A stretch of 64,000 bases of DNA from Numidum massiliense (lineage in GTDB: Bacteria; Bacillota; Bacilli; Thermoactinomycetales; Novibacillaceae), in contig NZ_CTDZ01000009.1 in the NCBI RefSeq assembly GCF_001375555.1, forward strand, positions 3,279,758 through 3,343,757, in the 5' to 3' direction. Below the pieces are notes generated by a model. That model saw only the letters and a program-made list of their open reading frames with translations. It was not told the origin of the DNA and did not search any database. Shown here piece after piece: positions 41,220-51,487 of the stretch. The number at the start of each line of letters is the position of its first letter. Position 1 is the stretch's first letter. A program made the translations under genes and the position numbers.

Positions 41220-42233
41220 ATGAGCGATTTATTGACCCAGCCGCTTTCCCAGGCCAATGTCACGTTAATGGTTTTAGCGGCTACTGCACTACTCTTCATC
41301 GTCCTCGGCTTCGTCACGTACGCGATTTTGTTCGAGCGCAAAGTGCTCGGGTGGGCGCAGGCGCGTCGTGGCCCCGTGCGCGTCGGTCCGTGGGGGATGC
41401 TCCAGACGGTCGCCGACGTGCTTAAGCTGTTGTTGAAGGAAGATACAATTCCGGAGCGCGCCGATCGCGGGCTGTTTATTATCGCACCGATCGTCGCATT
41501 TGTCCCAGCGTTTGCCGTCATCGCTGTCATCCCGTTTACGGAGAACCTCTACTTTAGCGACGTCGGCATCGGTTTGCTGTACTATTTTGCCCTGACTGGC
41601 ATTACAGTAATCGGTATGCTGTCGGGCGGTTGGGCGTCTAACAACAACTATGCGCTGCTCGGGGCAATGCGCTCCGCGGCGCAGATGATTAGTTATGAAA
41701 TCCCACTCATCTTATCGGTCGTCGGCATCATTATGGCCACCGGTTCGCTCAATTTAATCGATATCGTCGACGCCCAACAGAAAGTGTGGTTTATCTTACC
41801 GCAAATTGTCGGTTTCGTCGTTTTTCTCATCGCTTCCATCGCCGAACTGAGTCGGCTGCCGTTTGACTTACCCGAATCGGAATCAGAGCTCATTGCCGGC
41901 TATTTCGTCGAATACAGCGGCTTTCGCTGGGCGTTCTTCATGTTGGCGGAGTATGTGTACATTTTTGCGATGGCTTCTTTGACGACCGTTCTGTTCCTCG
42001 GGGGATGGCATCCGCCGTTCGCCGCGCTTAGCTTTATTCCGGGAATCCTTTGGTTCCTATTAAAGTTCTCTCTCATCGTCTTTTTCTTGTTCTGGATGCG
42101 CGCGACGTTGCCGCGGCTCAGAGTCGACCAGTTGATGGGCTTAGGTTGGAAAGTGCTTTTGCCGCTAGCGATCGCTAACATTTTTCTCTCTGCCCTACTC
42201 AAAGAAGTGCCGTGGATCCAGCAATTCTTTTAA
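41220..42233 (+). CDS. nuoH: complex I subunit H
   Basis: A 337-residue membrane subunit with eight predicted helices that connects the quinone site with the proton-pumping arm. Typical blocks are ERKVLGWAQARRGPVRVGP, LQTVADVLKLLLKED, the acidic quinone-channel loop LSRLPFDLPESESELIAGY, and FLFWMRATLPRLRVDQLM. ATG 41220 follows the nuoD stop directly, and AGGGGAGGTG lies within the end of nuoD. Confidence 0.95.
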   Translation: MSDLLTQPLSQANVTLMVLAATALLFIVLGFVTYAILFERKVLGWAQARRGPVRVGPWGMLQTVADVLKLLLKEDTIPERADRGLFIIAPIVAFVPAFAVIAVIPFTENLYFSDVGIGLLYYFALTGITVIGMLSGGWASNNNYALLGAMRSAAQMISYEIPLILSVVGIIMATGSLNLIDIVDAQQKVWFILPQIVGFVVFLIASIAELSRLPFDLPESESELIAGYFVEYSGFRWAFFMLAEYVYIFAMASLTTVLFLGGWHPPFAALSFIPGILWFLLKFSLIVFFLFWMRATLPRLRVDQLMGLGWKVLLPLAIANIFLSALLKEVPWIQQFF

Positions 42234-42247
42234 TTGGAGGTGATTTC

Positions 42248-42667
42248 ATGCGCGGTCTTATTCAAGGTTTTTCGTTAACCCTAAAGCAAATGACGAAGAA
42301 AAAGGTCACTTACAGCTATCCGGACGAGCCGATCGAGATGCCGGACCGCTTTCGCGGGATCCAACACCTCGATCCGGAGAAATGCATCGTCTGTAATCAG
42401 TGTGTGCGCGTTTGTCCAACGGCGTGCATTCAACTCTCCGGCCGTGCGCACCCGGATCCGAACAAAAGAGGGAAAATATTGGAGACGTACGACATTAATT
42501 TTGAGATTTGTATTTTGTGCGATTTGTGTACGGAAGTGTGCCCGACTGAAGCGATCGTCATGACGAACAACTTCGAGTTGTCTGCGTACAGCCGCGATGA
42601 ACTGTTCAAAGACCTCGAGTGGCTGCACGACAATAACACGAACGTCCGGAGTGAGAACAAAGTATGA
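42248..42667 (+). CDS. nuoI: complex I subunit I
   Basis: A 139-residue ferredoxin-like subunit carrying clusters N6a and N6b. The two 4Fe-4S motifs are CIVCNQCVRVCP and CILCDLCTEVCP. GGAGGTGA gives the start at ATG 42248. The stop overlaps nuoJ by 4 bp. Confidence 0.95.
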   Translation: MRGLIQGFSLTLKQMTKKKVTYSYPDEPIEMPDRFRGIQHLDPEKCIVCNQCVRVCPTACIQLSGRAHPDPNKRGKILETYDINFEICILCDLCTEVCPTEAIVMTNNFELSAYSRDELFKDLEWLHDNNTNVRSENKV

Positions 42668-43164
42668 ATATCACTGGGGAACTTGTCGCGTTTATGATTA
42701 TCGCCGTTTTTGTCATCGGCGGGGCCATCTTTATGATCAATATGACGAAGGTCGTGCACATGGTGTTTGCCGTCGCCTTGACACTCATCGGAATCGCCGG
42801 AATATTCGTCCTACTACACGCGGAGTTTTTGGCGGTCGTGCAAGTGCTTATCTACTCCGGCGCGATGACGATCTTGATGCTGTTCGGCATTATGTTGACG
42901 AAGCACCGGGACGAGGAACAGCCGAGTCGTGGCATACACAACGTACTCAGCTTTTTTGTCGTCGCTGCGTTTTTCGCTTTCCTCATGTGGGGTATTTATA
43001 CGACGCCCTTTCCGGCAGAAACGGCAGATGTGAGTACCTTTACGGTGGAAAACATAGGGACAGTCCTGTTTAAAAAATATGTCATCCCGTTTGAGCTAAC
43101 ATCTGTCCTGTTGTTAGTCGCCCTCGTCGGCGCAGTCATTTTAGCGAAGAAGGAGGCGGACTAA
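42664..43164 (+). CDS. nuoJ: complex I subunit J
   Basis: A 166-residue membrane subunit with five hydrophobic segments. The conserved early helices include VVHMVFAVALTLIGIAG and FLAVVQVLIYSGAMTILMLF, where the glycine-rich pi-bulge region lies. It is coupled to nuoI by ATGA and to nuoK with no gap. Confidence 0.92.
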   Translation: MNITGELVAFMIIAVFVIGGAIFMINMTKVVHMVFAVALTLIGIAGIFVLLHAEFLAVVQVLIYSGAMTILMLFGIMLTKHRDEEQPSRGIHNVLSFFVVAAFFAFLMWGIYTTPFPAETADVSTFTVENIGTVLFKKYVIPFELTSVLLLVALVGAVILAKKEAD

Positions 43165-43470
43165 GTGCCAGTGCATCCATATCTCGCGCTCGCAGCTATT
43201 TTGTTTTGCGTCGGTCTATACGGCGTCTTAACGAAAAAGAATGCTGTCATCGTGCTCCTTTCGATCGAATTAATGCTAAATGCCGTCAACATCAATTTAG
43301 TCGCTTTCGCCAAGTACGGTCTGGAAGCAAATATGACAGGGCACATCTTTAGTTTGTTTACGATTACAGTTGCGGCGGCGGAAGCAGCTGTCGGCGTAGC
43401 GATCATTATCGCTCTCTACCGCAAGCGCGGCTCGGTAAAAGTCGAAGATTTTGACTCCCTCAGGCGATGA
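43165..43470 (+). CDS. nuoK: complex I subunit K
   Basis: A 101-residue three-helix proton-channel subunit. The buried glutamate of helix 2 is in [18 protein letters not shown] and the helix 3 glutamate is in [16 protein letters not shown]. The GTG start follows AAGGAGGCG within the end of nuoJ. Confidence 0.95.
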   Translation: MPVHPYLALAAILFCVGLYGVLTKKNAVIVLLSIELMLNAVNINLVAFAKYGLEANMTGHIFSLFTITVAAAEAAVGVAIIIALYRKRGSVKVEDFDSLRR

Positions 43471-43583
43471 GCAGTCGTTCGGAACGAACTGTTATGTACA
43501 GAGGTCATGCACGAACCGTTAAGTACAGAGTAATGCGTGTTTTACAGACGCTTATTTTTGATTGAAGAAGGTTGGGTGATCCC

Positions 43584-45455
43584 ATGTTGGCTAACGCATG
43601 GCTGATACCGCTCTTTCCGTTAATCGCCTTTCTGCTAATACTCGTCAGCGGACGGAAGATGAACAGCGCTTCTTCCTTCGTCGGGATGCTTGCGACACTT
43701 GTTTCCCTCGTGACGGCTGGACTCGTCTTTTTCGAGCAGCTCACGTCGTCTGAACAAGTGCGCGTCGCGTTCGAATGGTTCAATGTTGGGGAGACGAGTT
43801 TAACGATGGGGTTTGAAGTCGACAGTCTTAATGCGCTTATGCTGTTGATCGTGTCCCTCGTCAGTTTCCTCGTACACCTCTATTCGCGCGGCTACATGGC
43901 AGGCGACGAGCGGATATCGGTTTATTACGCTTACTTGGCGCTATTTACATTTAGTATGTTAGGGCTAGTTATCGCCCCTAATTTGTTGCAGCTGTTTATT
44001 TTTTGGGAACTCGTCGGCTTAAGTTCTTTTCTGCTGATCGGCTTTTGGTACTTTAAGCCAGCAGCAAAAGCGGCGGCGAAAAAGGCGTTTATCGTCACGC
44101 GCATCGGCGACATCGGGCTGTTCACCGCGATGATTTTGCTATTTTGGCAAGTCGGCAGTTTTGAGTATGCGGCAATCTTCGCTGCAGTCGATAGTGGGAA
44201 AATTGCCGCGGGAGCTCTCAGTCTCATCGCTGTGCTCATCTTCGTCGGCGCCGTCGGGAAGTCGGGCCAGTTTCCGTTACATACGTGGTTACCGGATGCG
44301 ATGGAAGGACCGACGCCGGTCAGTGCCCTCATTCACGCCGCGACGATGGTCGCCGCCGGGGTGTATCTCGTGGCGCGCCTGTTTCCGCTAATGGCCGCTT
44401 CGACCTTGGCGCTCGACGTCGTCGCTTACGTCGGTGCGTTTACGGCGATCTTCGCCGCACTGATCGCGCTGGCGCAAAACGACATTAAGCGCGTGCTCGC
44501 CTATTCGACGGTAAGCCAACTCGGTTATATGATGTTTGCCCTCGGTTCCTCAGGGTATACGGCTAGTCTGTTTCATTTGACGACGCACGCCTTTTTTAAA
44601 GCGCTGTTGTTCCTCGCAGCCGGGGCGGTCATTTACGCGTGGCACGGCGAACAAGACATTCGGCGCATGGGTGGCTTTTTCCAGCGCAACAAAGCGGTCG
44701 GCACATTGTTTTTAATCGGTTGTCTCTCCCTCGCTGGCGTGCCGCCGTTTTCTGGCTTTTTTTCCAAAGAGGAAATTCTCGCTGCCGCTTATGCCGATGG
44801 TCGCTTCGGCGTGTTTACCGTCGGGGTGGTCGCGGCGTTTCTGACAGCCTTGTACGTCTTTCGGCTCTTTTACCTCGTCTTTACCGGAGAGGTTCGCGGC
44901 AAACAAAGCGAGCTGATGCGAGTGCCCGCGGTGATGACGGGGCCGATGTGGGTACTAGCGCTGTTTTCCGTCGGTGCTGGATTTGTGCAGACGCCGTGGT
45001 ACGATGGCTTGGCGCGCTGGCTGACCGGTGGCGGCAATTACGTACCCGCCGCTGAAAGTGGGGGTGCTCCGCTTTGGGTACCGTTTGTGGCAATCGCGGT
45101 GTCGCTTGCGGGGATCTTCCTCGCGTGGACGCTGTATGGCAAGCAGCAAAGGGCGAGCGCGCATGAGGACGCTACCCCTTCACTTGGCTACCGCTTACTT
45201 GCCAATAAGTTTTACATCGACGAGCTTTATGCGTACGGCATCGTGAAACCGCTCGGTGGCCTCGGCTACGCCTTACAAGTCGTCGACCGCTACATTGTGG
45301 ATGGCCTCGTCGCCTTCGTGGCCAAAGTGGCGGTAATGATCGGGCGCGGCGGCAGTAAGCTGCAAAACGGTCAAGTGCAGACTTACGGGCTCGTGACGGC
45401 GCTCGGCGCCGTGCTCTTACTGCTCGTTCTCACGATTGGGGGGTATTTCGGATAA
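43584..45455 (+). CDS. nuoL: complex I subunit L
   Basis: A 623-residue antiporter-like proton-pumping subunit. Conserved stretches include FIFWELVGLSSFLLIGFWY, GKSGQFPLHTWLPDAMEGPT, HAATMVAAGVYLVARLFPL and NDIKRVLAYSTVSQLGYM. The C-terminal lateral helix region follows after residue 520 or so. ATG 43584 is preferred over TTG 43572. A 113-nt gap separates it from nuoK, the longest gap in the operon; the stop overlaps nuoM (TAATG). Confidence 0.95.
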   Translation: MLANAWLIPLFPLIAFLLILVSGRKMNSASSFVGMLATLVSLVTAGLVFFEQLTSSEQVRVAFEWFNVGETSLTMGFEVDSLNALMLLIVSLVSFLVHLYSRGYMAGDERISVYYAYLALFTFSMLGLVIAPNLLQLFIFWELVGLSSFLLIGFWYFKPAAKAAAKKAFIVTRIGDIGLFTAMILLFWQVGSFEYAAIFAAVDSGKIAAGALSLIAVLIFVGAVGKSGQFPLHTWLPDAMEGPTPVSALIHAATMVAAGVYLVARLFPLMAASTLALDVVAYVGAFTAIFAALIALAQNDIKRVLAYSTVSQLGYMMFALGSSGYTASLFHLTTHAFFKALLFLAAGAVIYAWHGEQDIRRMGGFFQRNKAVGTLFLIGCLSLAGVPPFSGFFSKEEILAAAYADGRFGVFTVGVVAAFLTALYVFRLFYLVFTGEVRGKQSELMRVPAVMTGPMWVLALFSVGAGFVQTPWYDGLARWLTGGGNYVPAAESGGAPLWVPFVAIAVSLAGIFLAWTLYGKQQRASAHEDATPSLGYRLLANKFYIDELYAYGIVKPLGGLGYALQVVDRYIVDGLVAFVAKVAVMIGRGGSKLQNGQVQTYGLVTALGAVLLLLVLTIGGYFG

Positions 45456-46993
45456 TGGAACAGCTAATTATGACGTTGCTCACCTTTTCGCCCCTCATCG
45501 GTGTCTTGTTGCTCGCGTTTGTCCCCCGAGACAAGGAGAAGGCGTTAAAAGTAGTCGGGGCGTTCGGAACGCTGCTACCGCTCACCTTGGCACTCTTCCT
45601 CTTTTTCAACTTTCAAGTAGGAAAAGAAGGGGCGCAATTTACGCATACGTTAGACTGGATCGCGCTGACCTTTGAGATGCCGTATGGCGTAGCGAAGTTA
45701 CCGATTGCATACAGTATGGGCGTGGACGGCTTGTCGCTGCCGCTCATTGTCTTGACCACGATTATTGCAAGTCTAGCGGCAGTCGCCTCGATGTACGTGA
45801 AGCAAAAGTGGAAGTCGTATTTCATCACCCTGCTCGTACTAGAAGTAGGGATGCTCGGCGTGTTCGCCGCCCGCGACTTGTTTCTGTTCTTCCTCTTTTT
45901 CGAAGTGACGCTCGTGACGACGTTTTTACTCGTCGGCGGCTGGGGGTATGTCAACCGGGAGCGGGCGGCGAACCAATTCCTCTTGTACAACGGGATCGGT
46001 TCCGGCATAATGTTGCTCGCCTTCATCGCCATGTGGTTCATCTTCGGCACGATGCAGTACGATGCGATCGCGGCGGAAGTTCCCGGTGTGACGAAATTGT
46101 TAGCCGATGCGGCGGACTCGCCACTTTTCCACGAGGATAAGTGGCTCATATCGGCAGCGTTTTTCGGTCTACTCGTTGCTTTCGGCATTAAGTTGCCGTT
46201 TTTTCCCTTTCATACGTGGATGCTGCGCGTGCACGTTGAAGCGCCACCGGCTGTCGTCATGCTGCACTCCGGGGTGTTGTTGAAGATGGGGGCGTACGGG
46301 CTACTACGCTTTGGAGTGGGGATGTTTCCGTGGTATGTGAAGGAGTTTGCTTATGTCATCGGCGTACTCGGGGTGATCAACATTTTGTACGGCGCGGTGC
46401 TCGCCTTCGTGCAGAAAGATTTGAAGCGGGTGATCGCCTACTCGAGTATTAGTCACATGGGCATTATTTTGCTCGGCATTGCAGCACTGAACACAGCTGG
46501 GTTGCAAGGGGCCGTGTTTCAAGCGGTGTCACACGGGTTTATCTCCGCTTTGTTGTTTTTCTTTATTGCCGCGCTCAGCGAGCGGACCGGGACGACACTC
46601 ATTTCCGAACTCGGTGGTCTGGCCAAGTCTACACCAGTACTGGCGGGAATTTTCCTCGCCGCAGGGATGGCTACGCTCGGCTTACCAGGAATGTCCGGTT
46701 TTATCGGCGAATTTCTGGCTTTCCTCGGTATCTTTAAGACGGTGCCTCTCTTTGGTGCGGTCGGCGTATTTGGCATCGTGTTGGCCGCCGTGTACACGCT
46801 GCGCGCCGTGCTCCGGACGACGTACGGGCCGGAGCGGGAGCAGTGGCAAGCACTCCCCGATACGCGTGCGATCGAAGCCGTGCCGATGCTGGTGCTGTTA
46901 GCGTTTATCATACTTCTCGGCGTTTATCCAGCTGTCGTGAGTGAACCGCTGCAAATGACGCTGCAAACTATCGTAGCAGGGATCGGGGGTTAA
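45455..46993 (+). CDS. nuoM: complex I subunit M
   Basis: A 512-residue antiporter-like proton-pumping subunit. Marks include LFFEVTLVTTFLLVGGWG, KLPFFPFHTWMLRVHVEAPP, KMGAYGLLRFG, QKDLKRVIAYSSISHMG and GFISALLFFFIAALSERTGT. It overlaps nuoL by one base and is followed after 5 nt by nuoN. Confidence 0.95.
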   Translation: MEQLIMTLLTFSPLIGVLLLAFVPRDKEKALKVVGAFGTLLPLTLALFLFFNFQVGKEGAQFTHTLDWIALTFEMPYGVAKLPIAYSMGVDGLSLPLIVLTTIIASLAAVASMYVKQKWKSYFITLLVLEVGMLGVFAARDLFLFFLFFEVTLVTTFLLVGGWGYVNRERAANQFLLYNGIGSGIMLLAFIAMWFIFGTMQYDAIAAEVPGVTKLLADAADSPLFHEDKWLISAAFFGLLVAFGIKLPFFPFHTWMLRVHVEAPPAVVMLHSGVLLKMGAYGLLRFGVGMFPWYVKEFAYVIGVLGVINILYGAVLAFVQKDLKRVIAYSSISHMGIILLGIAALNTAGLQGAVFQAVSHGFISALLFFFIAALSERTGTTLISELGGLAKSTPVLAGIFLAAGMATLGLPGMSGFIGEFLAFLGIFKTVPLFGAVGVFGIVLAAVYTLRAVLRTTYGPEREQWQALPDTRAIEAVPMLVLLAFIILLGVYPAVVSEPLQMTLQTIVAGIGG

Positions 46994-46998
46994 TCGGA

Positions 46999-48543
46999 AT
47001 GGGAGCAGAAAAATATTTACTCGCTTACGATTGGACGTTGCTTACCCCTGAACTATCGATGATCGTCGCGGTGACAATTATGACGTTGGTCGATTTATTT
47101 GTAGGCAAGACAGGGCGCCGTTTGTCGCCGTGGATCGGCTTAGCCGGCGTCGTCGTCGCGGCTGCCTTCGTCCTAAGTGTACTCGGGCGGGAGCCATATC
47201 AAATATTGGCGGATACGTACCGTCTAGACGGTTTTTCCAAAGTGTTTAAACTCGTCATCTTAGGCGGGACCTTTCTCGTGCTGCTTTCTTCGCTGTCTTA
47301 TGGGAAAAAGTCGCACATCCCTGATCGCGGCGAATATTACTCGCTGCTTTTGACCGCCGCGCTCGGTGGGATGATGATGACCTCTTCCGCCGATTTAATT
47401 ACGCTGTACGTCGGGCTAGAACTTCTCAGTATCTCGTCGTACATTTTAGTCGGGACGCGTAAACACGTGCTGAAAGCGAAGGAAGCCGCGTTTAAGTATT
47501 TTGTGCTCGGCGGCGTGGCGTCGGCGTTTATGCTGTACGGGATGTCCTTCGTTTACGGTTTGACGGGTACGACCAACTTGTATGCGATTAGTGCCGATTT
47601 ATCGCGGGCGGCAGAGGATGGCTACGAATTCTTTGTTGCATTGTCATTCATCCTCATCGTCGTCGGTTTAGGTTTTAAAATCGCTGCGGCGCCGTTTCAC
47701 ATGTGGGCGCCGGACGTGTACGAAGGTGCGCCGACTCCGGTGACCGCTTTCCTCGCCGTCGTGTCGAAAACGGCAGCATTTGCACTACTGTTGCGCCTCG
47801 TCTTCGTCGCTTACAGCGGGTGGATGAGTGCTGCTGCAGATTTCGGAGAGGGCGTATACGTCATGTTGCTCGTCCTCGCGGCGCTGTCGATGATCGTCGG
47901 TAACAGTGTTGCGCTACGGCAGCGCAATGTGAAGCGGATGATGGCCTACTCCAGTGTCGCCCAAGCCGGTTACGTCCTCGTGCCTGTTGCAGTGATCGCC
48001 TTTTTGTCGGGGCAAGGAGAAGGTGGTTACATTTTCCTTCCTACTAGCTTAAACGCCGTCAGCTTTTATTTAGTCGCTTATTTGTTTGCGACAGTCGGCG
48101 CCTTTGCCGTGATCGCAGCCGTAAACCGCGATCGCGACACGGAAGATATAAGCGCCTTTGCCGGCCTTTACGCACGTGCACCTTGGACGGCGTTAGCGAT
48201 GCTCACGTTCGTCTTATCCCTCGCCGGCATTCCGATCACTGGCGGGTTTTTCGGGAAGTTTTATATCTTCTTTAGCGCACTGAGTGTGCAAAGTTACTGG
48301 ATTGCGGTGATTATGGTCGCTGCTAGTGTCGTCTCGTACTTTTACTACTTTGAAATCGTGCGGCAAATGTTTTTCCGTCGCGCGGCTGTGCAGGAGAAGT
48401 TTACGCTTCCCGTCGGCTTGGCGATCGTCGTCTTAATCGGGGCGATTGGTACACTCGCGCTAGGGGTCATACCGCAAACGGCGTTAGACTATATCGGGCA
48501 ACTAAACGTGTTCGAGCTGTTTTTCCCAACTCCAAATCAGTAA
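46999..48543 (+). CDS. nuoN: complex I subunit N
   Basis: A 514-residue antiporter-like subunit, last gene of the operon. Conserved elements are LELLSISSYILVGTRK, KEAAFKYFVLGGVASAFML, FKIAAAPFHMWAPDVYEGAP, QRNVKRMMAYSSVAQAGY and LSLAGIPITGGFFGKFYIF. The operon ends at a clear terminator; there is no nuoE, nuoF or nuoG, so the NADH-oxidising module is not encoded here. Confidence 0.95.
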   Translation: MGAEKYLLAYDWTLLTPELSMIVAVTIMTLVDLFVGKTGRRLSPWIGLAGVVVAAAFVLSVLGREPYQILADTYRLDGFSKVFKLVILGGTFLVLLSSLSYGKKSHIPDRGEYYSLLLTAALGGMMMTSSADLITLYVGLELLSISSYILVGTRKHVLKAKEAAFKYFVLGGVASAFMLYGMSFVYGLTGTTNLYAISADLSRAAEDGYEFFVALSFILIVVGLGFKIAAAPFHMWAPDVYEGAPTPVTAFLAVVSKTAAFALLLRLVFVAYSGWMSAAADFGEGVYVMLLVLAALSMIVGNSVALRQRNVKRMMAYSSVAQAGYVLVPVAVIAFLSGQGEGGYIFLPTSLNAVSFYLVAYLFATVGAFAVIAAVNRDRDTEDISAFAGLYARAPWTALAMLTFVLSLAGIPITGGFFGKFYIFFSALSVQSYWIAVIMVAASVVSYFYYFEIVRQMFFRRAAVQEKFTLPVGLAIVVLIGAIGTLALGVIPQTALDYIGQLNVFELFFPTPNQ

Positions 48544-48571
48544 CTTGCTACTTTGTCTGCACGCTAGACAT

Positions 48572-48608
48572 AACATCCCCCTCCGTAGGAAGGGGGATGT
48601 TTTTTTTG
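48572..48608 (+). terminator. nuo operon terminator
   Basis: AACATCCCCCT (48572-48582) pairs with AGGGGGATGTT (48591-48601) around a short loop, followed by a run of eight Ts. Confidence 0.92.
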
Positions 48609-48796
48609 AAAGGGGCTGTACTTTTTGGGAGGGTGGCTGTAATATACGATAGTAATGATGCGATAATGATGGGGTGCACTCCATAAATTGTCAGTTGGAG
48701 AAAGTCATACTTTTTCGCGCCAACTATTGTGTAGCAGAAATGTTTGCGATACTATAAAATAGTAATGTCATGCTCTTTTAAGGAGTTGTTGACACG

Positions 48797-49030
48797 ATGA
48801 CAGAGGGCCTTGGAGTTAGTGCCATCGTCAATATCACCCTGACACTTGTTTGCATCGGCGTTAGCTGGTGGGCTTTACAAAGTGTGAGGTTCGATCTCTT
48901 TCTTGCGAATACAAAAGGTGCGAAAGCGAAGACGCTAATGATTGTGTTGTCCATCGTCCTCGGCCACGGATTGGCACGTTTTTTGGTGGACTACATGGGC
49001 TGGTCGCGGATGCTCACTGATTTGTTTTAA
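48797..49030 (+). CDS. ywzB: YwzB-like DUF1146 membrane protein
   Basis: A 77-residue protein with two hydrophobic helices (VNITLTLVCIGVSWWALQ and MIVLSIVLGHGLARFLVDY). Its size, the W-W-A-L-Q-x-V-R-F-D pattern and its place before ywmB and murAA match YwzB (DUF1146) of Bacillus; the function is unknown. AAGGAG lies 11 nt before ATG 48797, and an AT-rich -10-like TATAAA is upstream at 48753. Confidence 0.8.
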   Translation: MTEGLGVSAIVNITLTLVCIGVSWWALQSVRFDLFLANTKGAKAKTLMIVLSIVLGHGLARFLVDYMGWSRMLTDLF

Positions 49031-49222
49031 CGACTGTAACATTCGTGTGACAAAAGCAACAAATGGTTGTAAAAACGTCGAAAACAGTCGCATTTTGCCG
49101 CTGCTTACTATATAATGGGATTCGTATATAACGTGCATTTTCCATTGTAAATAGCAGTATAGAACCTCCTTTATTCGCGAACAATGTGTAATACATAGAC
49201 ACCGCGGACGGGAGAGGTTCAT

Positions 49223-49990
49223 ATGGTAAAGAAGTGGGGATTTTCTATTCTCGCCTTGGGACTTATTTTAGCGTATGCAAGTTCCGCTCGTTCATCTGCG
49301 CTGCCGGGGACAGCTTATGAGGCAACACCGCACGATCTAGCTCATCAGACTGTGCGACCTGATCCAACCCGCGAAACCGCACAGCTTGTAAAACTGTTTC
49401 AAGCAGACGGCATTCGCGTGACGACATGGACGATTCACCACGGCAGTTTGCTCGAACGGCCGCTAACGGATCGACAGTTAGCGCAGCTAGCCCGTTATTT
49501 TCAAGCCGCACCTAATTTCAAGAAGTCCGAACAGGTTTTCTTCTCACACTGGAGGCGAAACATTTCACTCGAAATTCGCGTTATTAGGCGTGGGTATGAA
49601 AAATCGGATTACGTCGTGGCCAAGATGACGGCACGCGAGCAAAGTGCGCACTTACTTAGTGAGGCAGTCGCACACGTGGCGAGCGGTTTGTCACAGGCAG
49701 GCATCGTGCCTGACCTACACGTCGCTGTGCAAGGAACGGCGAAGCACGTACTTAATCCCGAGGAACAGAAAGAGTGGGTCCAACAGGCGATAGAAACTTT
49801 GGACGCTTATGAGGTGGAAGCTTTGCGTGACGCGACTATGACGAGTGTCTCCGCGTTCTCTCCACATTTTGGCAGTTCCATCTTGTCTAACAAACAGCCG
49901 ATTAATGTACAGATGGCGATTAGAAGCGACAAATTTGCTGGGCGAACTGTTTTTACAATGGGAACCCCAATTATCACAATTGAATACTAA
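49223..49990 (+). CDS. ywmB: YwmB-like secreted protein
   Basis: A 255-residue protein with an N-terminal signal peptide (VKKWGFSILALGLILAYASS). The mature part has the alternating pattern of the YwmB family (TATA-box-binding-like fold, DUF1779); function is unknown. It precedes murAA and spoIID as in Bacillus, so a link with the cell wall during sporulation is possible. TATAAT at 49111-49116 may be its -10 box. GGAGAGG precedes the ATG. Confidence 0.75.
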   Translation: MVKKWGFSILALGLILAYASSARSSALPGTAYEATPHDLAHQTVRPDPTRETAQLVKLFQADGIRVTTWTIHHGSLLERPLTDRQLAQLARYFQAAPNFKKSEQVFFSHWRRNISLEIRVIRRGYEKSDYVVAKMTAREQSAHLLSEAVAHVASGLSQAGIVPDLHVAVQGTAKHVLNPEEQKEWVQQAIETLDAYEVEALRDATMTSVSAFSPHFGSSILSNKQPINVQMAIRSDKFAGRTVFTMGTPIITIEY

Positions 49991-50014
49991 CCAACTAGCG
50001 CGGAGGGAAGAAGA

Positions 50015-51334
50015 TTGGAGAAAATCGTAGTCCGCGGGGGTAGGCGGTTAAAGGGAAAGGTAAAAGTCGATGGGGCCAAAAACGCCGTGCTTCCCATTAT
50101 CGCTGGAACCCTCTTAGGCGCACGCGGGGAGAGCCGAATATTTGAAGCCCCACCCCTTAATGACGTTCACAATATGGTGAAAGTATTAGCAGCACTCGGC
50201 GTCGATATTAGTTACGATAACGGACAAGTACGCGCCAATGCGGAAAAAATAGTTAATGTCGAGGCACCGTACGATCTCGTGCGCAAAATGCGCGCCTCGT
50301 TCCTCGTGATGGGCCCGTTACTCGCGCGGCTCGGAAAGGCGCGGATCCCGTTGCCGGGAGGCTGTGCGATTGGGACGCGTCCGATCGATCAGCATTTAAA
50401 AGGCTTTAGGGCGATGGGTGCATCCATTGAAATGGGGCAAGGTTTTATTGAGGCTTCGGTCGATGGTAAGTTGCAAGGCGCAAACATTTATCTCGACATT
50501 GCCAGCGTAGGCGCAACCGAAAATATAATGATGGCAGCAGCACTGGCGAAGGGTCTTACTGTGATCGAAAACGCCGCTCGCGAACCGGAAATTGTCGACT
50601 TGGCCAACTTCTTGAATAGTATGGGAGCTAAAGTCCGCGGGGCGGGGACGGGCGAAATTCGTATCGAAGGAGTCGATTTCCTGCGCGGTACAGAACATAC
50701 GGTCATTCCGGATCGCATTGAAGCAGGCACATTTTTAGTTGCTGCGGCGATTACCGGCGGCGATGTGTTTGTCGCAGGTGCGATCGGTGACCACATTCGT
50801 CCCGTCATCGCCAAGTTAGAGGAAATGGGAGTAACCGTGCGGGAAGAGGACGAAGGGATTCACATTGCCGCAAACGGCGCGTTAAAGCCAGTTGATATTA
50901 AAACCCTTCCTTATCCCGGATTTCCTACCGACATGCAGGCACAATTAATGGCGCTCTTACTCGCGGCACAAGGCACCAGTCTCGTGACCGAAACAGTTTT
51001 CGAAAATCGTTTCATGCACGTCGAAGAGTTTAAACGGATGAGCGGGAACATTAAGATTGACGGTCGCACGGCAGTGATCGAAGGTGGGCACCAACTATCG
51101 GGTGCGCGTGTCAAAGCGACAGACTTAAGAGCAGGGGCTGCCCTCGTGTTAGCGGGCCTCATTGCTGACGGTGTGACCGAAGTGACGGAATTACATCATA
51201 TCGACCGCGGTTACGTCGACTTTACGGGTAAGTTGCAGCAGCTCGGCGCCGACATCGAACGGTTGCCAGCAGAAGCGTCCGAAAGCGAACGCCACACGTC
51301 CCCAAAACTGGTCGTACAACCATCATATGCTTAA
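50015..51334 (+). CDS. murAA: UDP-N-acetylglucosamine 1-carboxyvinyltransferase (MurA1)
   Basis: A 439-residue enolpyruvyl transferase, the second MurA in this window. It has [17 protein letters not shown], the PEP-binding cysteine in [35 protein letters not shown] and [20 protein letters not shown]. The last 15 or so residues extend past the family end. The TTG start lies 5 nt after GGAGGGAAG and 24 nt after ywmB. Position upstream of spoIID matches Bacillus murAA, the main growth enzyme. Confidence 0.95.
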   Translation: MEKIVVRGGRRLKGKVKVDGAKNAVLPIIAGTLLGARGESRIFEAPPLNDVHNMVKVLAALGVDISYDNGQVRANAEKIVNVEAPYDLVRKMRASFLVMGPLLARLGKARIPLPGGCAIGTRPIDQHLKGFRAMGASIEMGQGFIEASVDGKLQGANIYLDIASVGATENIMMAAALAKGLTVIENAAREPEIVDLANFLNSMGAKVRGAGTGEIRIEGVDFLRGTEHTVIPDRIEAGTFLVAAAITGGDVFVAGAIGDHIRPVIAKLEEMGVTVREEDEGIHIAANGALKPVDIKTLPYPGFPTDMQAQLMALLLAAQGTSLVTETVFENRFMHVEEFKRMSGNIKIDGRTAVIEGGHQLSGARVKATDLRAGAALVLAGLIADGVTEVTELHHIDRGYVDFTGKLQQLGADIERLPAEASESERHTSPKLVVQPSYA

Positions 51335-51360
51335 AATCCGCACTAATAACTGAAAAACAG

Positions 51361-51414
51361 GGCCGTCCACTCATACATTTCTGTGGACGGCCTTTTTACG
51401 TTCTTTTTACGTTC
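51361..51414 (+). terminator. terminator after murAA, with a tandem 11-bp repeat
   Basis: GGCCGTCCAC (51361-51370) and GTGGACGGCC (51383-51392) form a 10-bp stem followed by TTTTT. The tail TTTTTACGTTC is repeated in tandem (51393-51403 and 51404-51414), giving a second T run. Confidence 0.9.
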
Positions 51415-51487
51415 TATTTTTGTTCTGAAAGCTTTGCCTCCTTCATAATGTTAACAGAGGCCAACTTATAAGGGGGCGTGATACGTA

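Noticed and set aside
51415-51487. Sigma-E promoter for spoIID
   Set aside because: A CATAATGT at about 51444 has no acceptable -35 at the right distance; left unannotated.
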